Below, in pieces: positions 54,520-62,992 of a DNA stretch of 64,000 bases (the first letter of the stretch is position 1; every line of letters begins with the position of its first letter). The notes below the pieces were generated by a model. The model saw only the letters and a program-made list of their open reading frames with translations, ran no database searches and had not been told where the DNA came from. The stretch lies in contig JAITKM010000007.1 in assembly GCA_031278395.1 (NCBI GenBank), positions 237,963 to 301,962 on the forward strand, written 5' to 3'. The position numbers and the translations under genes are program-made. The DNA comes from Deltaproteobacteria bacterium. Its GTDB lineage: Bacteria; Bdellovibrionota_C; UBA2361; SZUA-149; JAITKM01.

Positions 54520-54720
54520 CTGGTATAGGGTTACTTTCGCTTTTTGATTTTTTAAAGAAATACAAATTAATTTAGTTGGTTAGCTTATTTAAGGCATAAA
54601 AGAGCTGAAACAAAGTCTTAAACAAAGTAACCCTACACCATAGAATTACCCAGAGAAACTATATTAATTAACAGGGGAAAGCTCACCTTTCAAGGAATAT
54701 ATAAAGTAACCCCATACCAG
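54520..54720. mobile_element. Family B palindromic element, copy 1 (201 bp)
   Basis: Left end CTGGTATAGGGTTACTTTCG, right end AAAGTAACCCCATACCAG. About 125 bp in there is an internal AAAGTAACCCTACACCA, so the left two thirds look like a family A-type palindrome with about 75 bp added. No ORF. Confidence 0.85.
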
Positions 54721-54751
54721 AAACTACAAATTAATTTAGTTGGTATTTTTT

Positions 54752-54952
54752 CTGGTATAGGGTTACTTTCGCTTTTTGATTTTTTAAAGAAATATAAAGT
54801 AATTTAGTTGGTTAGCTTATTTAAGGCATAAAAAAGCTGAAATAAAGTCTTAAACAAAGTAACCCTACACCATAGAATTCCCCAGAGAAACTATAGTAAT
54901 TAACAGGGGAAAGCTCACCTTTCAAGGAATATATAAAGTAACCCCATACCAG
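54752..54952. mobile_element. Family B palindromic element, copy 2 (201 bp)
   Basis: Same length and ends as copy 1, with only a few base changes (for example AAAGTAATTTAG against CAAATTAATTTAG). The 31-bp spacer before it contains a fragment of the element interior (ACAAATTAATTTAGTTGGT). Confidence 0.85.
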
Positions 54953-54984
54953 TTATTTTCCAGTTATTTTTTCTGGTATTTTTT

Positions 54985-55185
54985 CTGGTATAGGGTTACT
55001 TTCGCTTTTTGATTTTTTAAAGAAATATAAAGTAATTTAGTTGGTCAGCTTATTTAAGGCATAAAAAAGCTGAAATAAAGTCTTAAACAAAGTAACCCTA
55101 CACCATAGAATTCCCTAGAGAAACTATGGTAATTAACAGGGGAAAACTCACCTTTCGAGGAATATATAAAGTAACCCTATACCAG
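54985..55185. mobile_element. Family B palindromic element, copy 3 (201 bp)
   Basis: Third tandem copy, again 201 bp; its right end is AAAGTAACCCTATACCAG. It is followed by solo right-end fragments at 55196-55208 and 55252-55269, after which the AlkD-like gene ends at 55290. Confidence 0.85.
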
Positions 55186-55289
55186 AAACTACTAGAACCC
55201 CATACCAGAACCTACCCCACCAGAAACTACTAAAAACCCTAGAACCTACTAGAAGTAACCCCATACTAGAAACTAAAACTAAAGACTAA

Positions 55290-56045
55290 TTATTCCAACG
55301 AATTCTTTAGTTCTTTTAGTCTATTCTTTGTGTATTTATCTACACGGTATGACTCAGTTATTTTTTGAATAGCTTTGTTGAAAGTCCACTTGTCAAGAGA
55401 AGATTTTTTTAAGTAACTGAGCGTTTTGCTAGGTTGTTTGATAAAACAAATCGATATTGCCCACGCAATTGCCATTTTCGCATAATAATTTTTTTCATTT
55501 TGTTTGCTTGTTTTTAAATTAGGTCGATGGTGGATTTTTTCCAAGGTAAGCAAAATTTTGTCTATATTGTCGTCATTTTTATCTACAGTAATCAAAGCTT
55601 TAATAATTAAAACTACAGCAAAACGAACTTCAAATTCATTTTTAGATTTTAAATATTTCTGAATAAATTTCCAAACCAACGCCTTATTTAAACTTGCAAA
55701 TTTTAAACTTGAACAAAAAATATCACAAACCGCCCAGTTATCAATTCGAGGTACAAAATCGGCTACATATTTAAGAATTTGCTTAGGCTGCTCCTGAATT
55801 AATCCAACTATCATCCCCTGCAACATAGTTTCTTCGAAATATTTAGTTTGCTTATTTTGCAAAAACTCCTGCCAATTTTCATGTTGGTAAATATCTTTGG
55901 CGATTTTTCTAAGCACTGGTGTTCTAACTCCTAAAATATTTTTAGCGCCCGGAATTAAGGATTCAGAAAAAACTTTATATTTTTTGTCAGCTGCCAAGAG
56001 AAGTTGTCGATGCACATTATTATTTAGCTCAGTTTGCTTTTTCAT
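55290..56045 (-). CDS. DNA alkylation repair protein, AlkD-like
   Basis: 251 residues, all helical HEAT-like repeats. Family pattern: NILGVRTPVLRKIAKDIYQH, YFEETMLQGMIVGLIQEQPK, VPRIDNWAVCDIFCSSLKFA with the D-N-W-x3-D core, and EVRFAVVLIIKALI. AlkD-type glycosylases remove positively charged alkylated bases such as 7-methylguanine without base flipping. Some family members lack this activity, so substrate is inferred. It overlaps the upstream MscS-type gene by 4 nt and is the last gene of the minus-strand run from 59752. Confidence 0.85.
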   Translation of the reverse strand: MKKQTELNNNVHRQLLLAADKKYKVFSESLIPGAKNILGVRTPVLRKIAKDIYQHENWQEFLQNKQTKYFEETMLQGMIVGLIQEQPKQILKYVADFVPRIDNWAVCDIFCSSLKFASLNKALVWKFIQKYLKSKNEFEVRFAVVLIIKALITVDKNDDNIDKILLTLEKIHHRPNLKTSKQNEKNYYAKMAIAWAISICFIKQPSKTLSYLKKSSLDKWTFNKAIQKITESYRVDKYTKNRLKELKNSLE

Positions 56046-57280
56046 AACACGCGATCTTTTATTTGCAATAAGTCATGCCCACCAGGCTGTTGAAAAGCAC
56101 GAAGTCTAAACTCAGGCATAATGGCATAGAGATGATCGAAGATGTCAGCTTGAATCCTTTCATATTCTCTCCAAACTGTAGTATTGGTAAAACAATAAAT
56201 CTCCAACGGCAAACCAGTTGCTCCCGGCGCGAGCTGGCGCACCAGCAAGGTCATCTGTGGATGAATTTCTTCATGACTGGTTAGAAATTGTTTAAGATAC
56301 GCACGAAATGTGCCAAGGTTGGTTAGCTGACGAGCATTAATTGGATCTTTCTTGCCTTCGATTTTTTGATTCCATTCAGTAAGTTCTTGTTCTTTATTCT
56401 GTAGATACTCTTCCAATAAAGAGAATTTTTTTAAGTGTAACTTTTCTGCAGCAGTTAAAAAGTGAATACTATTCTGATCTATATAAACAGCCCGCTTAAT
56501 TCTACGCCCACCAGATTCCTGCATACCACGCCAATTTTTAAATGTTTCACTAACCAAACGCCGAGTTGGAATAGTAGTAGTTGTCAGGTCCCAGTTTTGC
56601 ACCTTAACAGTATGCAAAGCAATATCAATTACTTCTCCATCAGCGTTAAGTTGCGGCATCTCAATCCAGTCGCCAACTCGGATTATGTTTCCAGAAGATA
56701 TTTGAATACTAGCAACTAAGGAAAGCAGCGTATCCTGAAAGACTAACATCATAACTGCCGCAACAGCGCCTAAACCAGAAAGCAGAATAACGGGCGATTT
56801 ATCAATTAATGTCGAAATCACCAAAATTATGGTAACCAGCGCGATCAGAATTTTAAGCACTTGCAAATAGCCTTTGATAGGTTTTTTATGCGCTTGCGCC
56901 CGGTGCATATAAACGAGATTGATTAAATTTAATAATTCACTCAAGGCTAACGAAAAGGTGAGAATTATAAAAGCAGAGGCAACGTTTTTAATTATTTGCA
57001 CTAAAGTAACTGGCAAGTGAGGGACTAGCGAGATTCCAATAATAATTATAAAAGCCGGAATCATGTTAGTTAGTCTTGAAATAAGAAGATGCTGGGTTAG
57101 TTCAGTATCCTTCTCCAAATATACTAATTTTAGAATCCGAAATAAAATTCGTAATAAAACTTTCTTAACTAAAAAGTTCGCTATAATTGCTACAAAAATT
57201 AGTAGGCTCACAGCTAGCGAGGCTTGTAGTAACGGCGATATTTGCGCCAACGAATTAAAAATTGCGTTTATTTCTGTCAT
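56042..57280 (-). CDS. MscS-family mechanosensitive channel, YbdG/miniconductance-like
   Basis: About 412 residues from the ATG at 57280. Five or so membrane helices are followed by the pore helix and MscS beta domain: VILLSGLGAVAAVMMLVFQD, then SGNIIRVGDWIEMPQLNADG and TIPTRRLVSETFKNW. The insertion of charged residues in the C-terminal half resembles YbdG/YnaI-type channels. It opens under membrane tension to release solutes. A longer frame from 57349 exists but overlaps the peptidase gene far more. Coupled by 4 nt to the AlkD-like gene. Confidence 0.88.
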   Translation of the reverse strand: MTEINAIFNSLAQISPLLQASLAVSLLIFVAIIANFLVKKVLLRILFRILKLVYLEKDTELTQHLLISRLTNMIPAFIIIIGISLVPHLPVTLVQIIKNVASAFIILTFSLALSELLNLINLVYMHRAQAHKKPIKGYLQVLKILIALVTIILVISTLIDKSPVILLSGLGAVAAVMMLVFQDTLLSLVASIQISSGNIIRVGDWIEMPQLNADGEVIDIALHTVKVQNWDLTTTTIPTRRLVSETFKNWRGMQESGGRRIKRAVYIDQNSIHFLTAAEKLHLKKFSLLEEYLQNKEQELTEWNQKIEGKKDPINARQLTNLGTFRAYLKQFLTSHEEIHPQMTLLVRQLAPGATGLPLEIYCFTNTTVWREYERIQADIFDHLYAIMPEFRLRAFQQPGGHDLLQIKDRVL

Positions 57281-57302
57281 ACCATTTTTCACATTGAGAA
57301 TT

Positions 57303-58517
57303 TTAGCTTTCCCCAACCAGCCGCATTTCTGTAGTCGGAATAAAATCAAATTCGGAAAGCATATCTAAGATGTCAGACTTTGTGATATTACCAATAACTG
57401 CTAACTCATGGTCTAGCGCTTCATATTTTTGGTTATAGATCCATTTTGTGCCAATAGCCATTAAACGTCGCGTAGAATTTTCACCACTTAATGCAATTCT
57501 AGTTTTTAACTTTGTTTTGGCACGCTCCAGATCAGCATCCGAAAAATCACGAGCTGAGAGCATAATATTTTTTAAAATTTCAGTTACTTTGTCTAAATTT
57601 TTGGGCTCTGTGCTGGCATATCCCATGACGCATCCTGTGCCATCCATCTCATTTGCATCTATGCTTGCCTCATCTGCTAAGCCAGTATCAACCAATTGCC
57701 AATAAGCTTTGGAACCAGTAACATCGCCTAAAATCATTGCTAAGACTTGAGCATGATACTTATATTTATGCTGGGCCGAAGGCGAACTTGCCAGAAGACA
57801 AACATGCGAAAGTTGCAAATCTTTTTTCTTAATAATTGACTGACTGACCTGCGGAGTATGTTTACTTAACTCTCTTTGAGCTTGATAATTTTTCCAGCTG
57901 CCGCAATATTCTTCAGCCTTTTGACAAAAATTATCCCAATCAAAACAGCCCGCCACGCCAAACACCATATTTGACGGCGAATAACGAGATTGAAAATAGG
58001 TCAACATTTGCTCTCTAGTAATATTGTTAACGCTTACAGATGTGCCTAGCACTGAGTTACCTGCAGGATGTTGTCCAAAAAAACTATTGAGTGCCTTTTC
58101 GTATAGCACATAGTGCGGTTTGTCTTGATAGAGAGCAATTTCTTCTAAAATAACCTTTTTCTCCATATCGAACTCTGGTTGAATAAAAGTTGAACGTAGC
58201 ATGTCACAGATGATGTCTATACCATCTGCAAAATATTCAGGCAGGATAGTCATATAATAAACTGTATTCTCTTCTGTGGTATAAGCGTTGGCTTGAGCGC
58301 CAAGCTTGCCAAAATCGTAAGTTAGCTCGAGGGCAGTCCGTTTTTTGGTGCCTTTAAACATCATATGTTCAAGAAAATGTGAGATACCTGATATTTCTGG
58401 GGTTTCGTCGCGAGCTCCAGTGCGCACAAAAAATCCAAGTGCTGTGCCTAAAGCTTCGTCGCGTGATTCGCCAATTAATGTTAGTCCGTTCGATAAATTT
58501 TTTTGATAGAACATCAT
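57303..58517 (-). CDS. M16-family zinc peptidase, catalytic subunit
   Basis: 404 residues. The inverted zinc motif HxxEH is present as GISHFLEHMMFKGT, with the third ligand Glu in KKVILEEIALYQDK about 75 residues on. Both insulinase-like halves can be traced. It overlaps its partner gene by 4 nt. Bacterial M16 proteins of this kind act as heterodimers like mitochondrial processing peptidase or PqqL-type pairs. The substrate is unknown; no signal peptide is visible, which suggests cytoplasmic action. Confidence 0.92.
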   Translation of the reverse strand: MMFYQKNLSNGLTLIGESRDEALGTALGFFVRTGARDETPEISGISHFLEHMMFKGTKKRTALELTYDFGKLGAQANAYTTEENTVYYMTILPEYFADGIDIICDMLRSTFIQPEFDMEKKVILEEIALYQDKPHYVLYEKALNSFFGQHPAGNSVLGTSVSVNNITREQMLTYFQSRYSPSNMVFGVAGCFDWDNFCQKAEEYCGSWKNYQAQRELSKHTPQVSQSIIKKKDLQLSHVCLLASSPSAQHKYKYHAQVLAMILGDVTGSKAYWQLVDTGLADEASIDANEMDGTGCVMGYASTEPKNLDKVTEILKNIMLSARDFSDADLERAKTKLKTRIALSGENSTRRLMAIGTKWIYNQKYEALDHELAVIGNITKSDILDMLSEFDFIPTTEMRLVGES

Positions 58518-59752
58518 AGTTTTAATTTCGCATTTCCTAATGTTACTAAGATTTTTGCCATAACTGGATATTCGCGTAAATGCCGTTTGAGATCCTCATT
58601 TGTAACCGCGTCGATACCCTGTTTTATACTTTCGATAGTGCGAACTTTACCAAAATTCCAGAAATCACTAACCATTGAGTTAGCACGGTTGTAACTACTT
58701 TCGCTGGAAAGTATAAGTTTGGATTTTATGTCGGCTTTGGCTCTCTGCAACTCTTCTTCTGTTACACCATCTTGGAGTTTGTGTAATTCGTTTAGAATAA
58801 CATCTAAAGTCTCTTGTCCTTTTTCTGGGGTTGTTCCAGCATAAATAATTGTTGCAGCTCGACCTTTCTGAGCGCTGCGTGAGGCTGAAACAGAATAAAC
58901 CAATCCTCTTTTTTCGCGAACTTCGACAAATAACCTTCCGTGCATACCACCAGATAAAATCCCAACTGCTACAGCAGCAACGTAATTATCAGGGTGGTCA
59001 ATGGCAACGCCTGGATAGCCTAGAAAAATTTGTAATTGGCTAGCGTCTTGTTGAATATGAATATTTTTATCTGTTTTTGAGAGAGGTTCTGGAAAGAGTA
59101 GGGGCTTTTGACCAGTCCATGAGCTAAAACAAGTCTTAATAGTCTGAACAATTTTTTCCCAGTCAAATTTGCCGGCAACAGCAATAATTGAATTAGAGGG
59201 TAGAAAGTTTTGTTTGTAAAAGCTGAGAAGATTAGCCGTAGACAAATTTTTTATACCTTCTTCTGTGCCAGAAGTTGGGCGACCAAAGACTCCCGGATAA
59301 AAGTTTTTCAAAAACTCTCGGCGGGCTTTGCTAAGTGGGTTATCCTCAATATATTTTAGCTCTTGCAGAGTTAGTTCTTTGACGTTGGTTAGATCATTTT
59401 CGTTAAGATGTGGGGTGAGTAGAATTTCTGAGTAAATGTGAAATATTTTTTCTAAATTTTCGCCGAACAGCGCGCCAGAATAAGTTGAGGTTTCGGTTCC
59501 GGCAGTATGACTATTTTGAAGACCTATGGCTTCTAATTCGTCAGAGAGTTTTTTCTTTTCGTATTTGCCACCACCTTTATTAAACATTTCAGCAAGCACA
59601 TTAGAAGCTCCCAAAATATTGGCATCGTCGTAGGCGCTGCCAATAGGCACGAGTATCGAGAATGCGCCAGAAGCAACGTTTGACATTTGTTCACCGACAA
59701 CAGTGAGACCATTGTCTAGCATCGCAACTTTTATATTTTTATCAAAATCCAT
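58514..59752 (-). CDS. M16-family peptidase-like protein, non-catalytic partner
   Basis: About 412 residues from the ATG at 59752. The fold matches the next gene, but the HxxEH position reads NVLAEMFNKGGG, so zinc ligands are missing. The conserved Arg/Tyr region of the C-terminal half is intact (EVREKRGLVYSVSASRSAQK), which in M16 heterodimers helps substrate binding in the partner's active site. A TTG at 59809 would add 19 residues; the ATG is preferred. First gene of the run to 55290. The gap 59810-60002 holds a repeat fragment only. Confidence 0.88.
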   Translation of the reverse strand: MDFDKNIKVAMLDNGLTVVGEQMSNVASGAFSILVPIGSAYDDANILGASNVLAEMFNKGGGKYEKKKLSDELEAIGLQNSHTAGTETSTYSGALFGENLEKIFHIYSEILLTPHLNENDLTNVKELTLQELKYIEDNPLSKARREFLKNFYPGVFGRPTSGTEEGIKNLSTANLLSFYKQNFLPSNSIIAVAGKFDWEKIVQTIKTCFSSWTGQKPLLFPEPLSKTDKNIHIQQDASQLQIFLGYPGVAIDHPDNYVAAVAVGILSGGMHGRLFVEVREKRGLVYSVSASRSAQKGRAATIIYAGTTPEKGQETLDVILNELHKLQDGVTEEELQRAKADIKSKLILSSESSYNRANSMVSDFWNFGKVRTIESIKQGIDAVTNEDLKRHLREYPVMAKILVTLGNAKLKL

Positions 59753-59974
59753 AACTTTTTTTATTAAAATTCGAGCGGAGTTAAGACTACAAAAAAAAGA
59801 TTTAGTCAATGACTTTTTAAACTGTTTTACCAGAATAAACTTAGAATATTAACCAGAATGATAATTTTTTGAACAAATCTGTTTTTGGTTGATAGCTGAA
59901 ACAATAGGATTACTTGAGCAAACATCATCAATAACTAAATTGGCCCTGCACTAAGAAGTTAGTAATCTATGACT

Positions 59975-59993
59975 AAAAGTAACCCGCTGCCAG
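59975..59993 (-). repeat. Degenerate solo repeat end
   Basis: AAAAGTAACCCGCTGCCAG is a diverged right end of the palindromic family (CCATA replaced by CGCTG), 10 bp beyond the stop of the VirB2-like gene. Confidence 0.5.
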
Positions 59994-60002
59994 AAGATTA
60001 AC

Positions 60003-60413
60003 TTAAATAGGGTTACCACTACCACCATCATTTTTTATCCCTTGACTAGAAGCAGGACACCCTTGATCACCAAAAAATAAAATCATGAATGCTTGCACAA
60101 GATACGAACCACAAGCAATAACCACACACGACATAGCCATTTTATAAGCCCCCATTGCCGCTGTTACAACTGCCGCAAGTCCTGCCACAACTAGTACTAA
60201 TGCTCCAAATGCTCCCTCCAATAGTTCGAGAATTTTACATAGTTGCTTTTGAATAATTACAGTTGCGTCTTCTGCAATGGAAAGACTTGTTAAACCAAAA
60301 ATTAAAAACACAATACCAATTAAGAACAACGAAAGATTACCATAATTATAAATTAGCTCTTGTTTAAATAGCTCTTTTTTACAATAAAATTTTATCAAAA
60401 ACCTATATAACAT
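60003..60413 (-). CDS. VirB2/TrbC-like pilin candidate
   Basis: 136 residues. A first hydrophobic segment (SLFLIGIVFLIFGLTSLSIA) ends like a signal peptide. Two further helices follow, in the VirB2/TrbC pattern: LLEGAFGALVLVVAGLAAVV, TAAMGAYKMAMSC and IACGSYLVQAFMILFFG. A C-terminal polar tail has one cysteine. VirB2-type proteins are the pilin subunits of type IV secretion. The strong AGGAGGTAAT right before the ATG suggests high expression, as expected of a pilin. No other type IV secretion genes are in the window. Confidence 0.55.
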   Translation of the reverse strand: MLYRFLIKFYCKKELFKQELIYNYGNLSLFLIGIVFLIFGLTSLSIAEDATVIIQKQLCKILELLEGAFGALVLVVAGLAAVVTAAMGAYKMAMSCVVIACGSYLVQAFMILFFGDQGCPASSQGIKNDGGSGNPI

Positions 60414-60489
60414 ATTACCTCCTAATAATATTATTTTAAAACCATTATAATATTTGCGACGTTTAAAAAATTATCACTTAGTCTTTTTA

Positions 60490-61578
60490 TTAATTTCCGT
60501 ATCTTTCTTGCTTAATTAGTTCAATAAGTAAGTTAATAGTATCTATTATTACTTTTTGTTGGTCAGAACAATGTAGAGAATTGTAATCTCCTCCATAGTT
60601 AGCGACTATTTTGTTTGCTTTAGATTTATATTCTGCTTCGCTGTACTTTAAATCTTTAAACAATACATCCTCTTTTATAGATCTTGCACTTTCAACTATT
60701 TCTTTCATTGCTTTACGATCATAATTACCTTTGTAGTATAGCACGGGGTTTTCTTCAGAGATGCCATCGACAAATAACATTTTCTTTAACTTCTTAATAT
60801 CAGGATCATTATTAATATCATTATTAATTTTCTCTTCTTGGCGTGTTCTCCATAAAGTACCGTTAACTTTTTCCAATAATTCGTCTTTTACTGCCTGATC
60901 TACGCTGGTAAAAAAACTATTAACAATTTTTTGCTCGCCTAGTAATGTTACTGAATATATTAGTCCTCCTGTTGTATCTTTTTCGATTTTAAGTATAAAA
61001 CTACTCAAACTATTGATAGCTTCTTTCTTAATTTGGGGATCTTTACTGTTTAGTCTATCAGATAGTTTATTAGCTGGGTCATCATTAAATAACGCATTAT
61101 ACTGATCCGTTATTTTTTTTCTCTCATCCTCGTGAGCTGTTTTTCGTTTAGTATGTGCTGCTATAAAACCTTTATTCAATGCAAGCTTATCAAGAAAATC
61201 ATCTAACTTATCACTACCAATACCTGAAATAAAGGACGTTATATTTGGTTCTCTTAACTCTCTATAATTTATAACATTGTTAAATTCTGCTCTAATAATA
61301 TTCACTATTGCAGAAATTTCAGGAAAATTTTCATTTATTGATATTTTATAGCAGGTTGCATACCATTTAAATAATTCTTCCCCATTGCGATTATCTAGTG
61401 TTGTAGACACGATTGGTCCAGCTGAAGGAAAATTTACCACTCCATCTCCTGTTTTTGTATCGGGTTTAGTAGAAGTATCGCCTGTTTCTTTTTTTACTTC
61501 TGACTGCGTTATTTGCCCAGTCAAAAAGAATACTGACAATAAATTTAAAATACTAACCAAATCAAATGATTCTAACAT
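60490..61578 (-). CDS. Hypothetical 362-residue protein
   Basis: A short hydrophobic N-terminus (FDLVSILNLLSVFFLTGQIT) could be a signal peptide. The rest is charged and mostly helical (ANKLSDRLNSKDPQIKKEAI, EEKINNDINNDPDIKKLKKM). No family is recognised. It ends in LIELIKQERYGN; the gene upstream ends in a closely similar EALIKQERYKFLEVLLP. The two genes are 45 nt apart and likely co-transcribed. Confidence 0.7.
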   Translation of the reverse strand: MLESFDLVSILNLLSVFFLTGQITQSEVKKETGDTSTKPDTKTGDGVVNFPSAGPIVSTTLDNRNGEELFKWYATCYKISINENFPEISAIVNIIRAEFNNVINYRELREPNITSFISGIGSDKLDDFLDKLALNKGFIAAHTKRKTAHEDERKKITDQYNALFNDDPANKLSDRLNSKDPQIKKEAINSLSSFILKIEKDTTGGLIYSVTLLGEQKIVNSFFTSVDQAVKDELLEKVNGTLWRTRQEEKINNDINNDPDIKKLKKMLFVDGISEENPVLYYKGNYDRKAMKEIVESARSIKEDVLFKDLKYSEAEYKSKANKIVANYGGDYNSLHCSDQQKVIIDTINLLIELIKQERYGN

Positions 61579-61623
61579 AATTTTACATGCTCCATTTAAA
61601 TATTATTATTATTAATCTATAGT

Positions 61624-62967
61624 TTATGGTAACAAAACTTCTAAAAATTTATAACGCTCTTGCTTTATAAGAGCTTCTCTATATTTTGGATCTTTTAAAG
61701 CATCAAGTACTCTTGTAGCTTCATTAATACAGATCTTAGGATTCTTCCAATCTTTAGGATTTAAACTTTCTTTTTTTATTAATTTATCAATATCAGCTTC
61801 CAAACTTTTTAATTTTTCTGAAAATATTGCTTCAGTGTCATTGGAAACGTTAGTTGGTTGAGTTGGAGTACCGTTTGTCGACGTATTATTTGTTTCTGTT
61901 TTTGGTTGTGTTCTCTCTTCGTCAGAAAGTATGTTATCTTTTTTACCCCGAAGATATGACCACGCATCGCTTAGTCCCAAATTAACTTTAGAAGCCAACC
62001 AATCATATGCAGCTATGCTAATACCAATGTAACTTAAAATTTTAACTTTGGGAGCTTCTTTAAAAGTTTTTATGAGATTCATAGGTTCTTTGACTGCCGC
62101 GGCCTTGACATGTTTTGGAACGTTACCTCCTAGTTTTTTTAAAAATTCTAACCCTTCAGAAGGCGTCATTTGTTCTAGTTTTGTTAATTCATTAGGAGAT
62201 AATTTATCCAAAAATTTTTCTAGCTCATCAGAAGTTAAGTTAAGGGCTTTGGCTTTTTCTAAGATTGCCTGCAGTTTCCGCAGTTCTTCAACTGGAGGCA
62301 ATTTCCCTTGTTGTAATAGCTTGCTAGTTGTTTCAAGATTTTTAACATCTTCTGTTAAAAGTTTATTTTTTTCTGTGAGTTCTGTTTTTTCTCGTGAGAG
62401 TTGTATTTTTTCTTTGATTATTTCTTCGTTTGTTTTCTCAAGCACGTTGCTTTTAGTTATTGCGTTTGTTTTGTTGATCTCTGCCTCATTAAGGGCTTTC
62501 TTTAGACTATCACTTTCAGTTTTTAGGTTATCTCTTTCGCTGGTCGTTTTGTTTAATTCATTACTTAATTCCATTACTTCTTTTGTGTAAATTATGTTAT
62601 TACGGGTCAATTTAAGATTACTAAGTTTAGTTAAAGCTACCATCTTATATGTCTTAGCCAAATCGTCCATTGACTTAGAAATCTCAGTTATTTTTCCGGA
62701 AAGTTCCTTACCTTCTAACGTTAAAGCAACTGTTATTATCTTCTCAAACTCTTCTATTGCATTATTTAAGGAGTTATTACCGAATGTTTTTATAGCATGT
62801 GTTTTAAATTCGTTAGTCTTCTTTTGAAGGCCAACTAATGTACTCTTTAGATCCCCAGCTTGGGTTAAGGATAAGGATTCTACCTTTTTTCTTAAAGCGC
62901 TTCCAAGTCTTAATGACTCTGTTAACTCATGGGTTTCTGTTGTTAGGTTTGTTTGTAAATCGGCCAT
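61624..62967 (-). CDS. Hypothetical coiled-coil protein
   Basis: 447 residues. The first 220 residues are a long coiled coil (ELNKTTSERDNLKTESDSLK, EKIQLSREKTELTEKNKLLT). A Leu/Glu-rich region (LTSDELEKFLDKLSPNELTK) and a mildly hydrophobic patch (KILSYIGISIAAYDWLAS) follow. A Thr/Asn-rich linker and a C-terminal helical domain ending in the IKQERY motif close it. A good AGGAGATAATT ribosome binding site precedes the ATG. No family is recognised. Confidence 0.72.
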   Translation of the reverse strand: MADLQTNLTTETHELTESLRLGSALRKKVESLSLTQAGDLKSTLVGLQKKTNEFKTHAIKTFGNNSLNNAIEEFEKIITVALTLEGKELSGKITEISKSMDDLAKTYKMVALTKLSNLKLTRNNIIYTKEVMELSNELNKTTSERDNLKTESDSLKKALNEAEINKTNAITKSNVLEKTNEEIIKEKIQLSREKTELTEKNKLLTEDVKNLETTSKLLQQGKLPPVEELRKLQAILEKAKALNLTSDELEKFLDKLSPNELTKLEQMTPSEGLEFLKKLGGNVPKHVKAAAVKEPMNLIKTFKEAPKVKILSYIGISIAAYDWLASKVNLGLSDAWSYLRGKKDNILSDEERTQPKTETNNTSTNGTPTQPTNVSNDTEAIFSEKLKSLEADIDKLIKKESLNPKDWKNPKICINEATRVLDALKDPKYREALIKQERYKFLEVLLP

Positions 62968-62992
62968 AATTATCTCCTTTAAACGAAAATTT

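Noticed and set aside
54479-55269. Repeated units possibly forming a CRISPR array
   Set aside because: Units are 201 bp, palindromic and nearly identical throughout, with degraded repeat fragments instead of unique spacers, and no cas genes are nearby.
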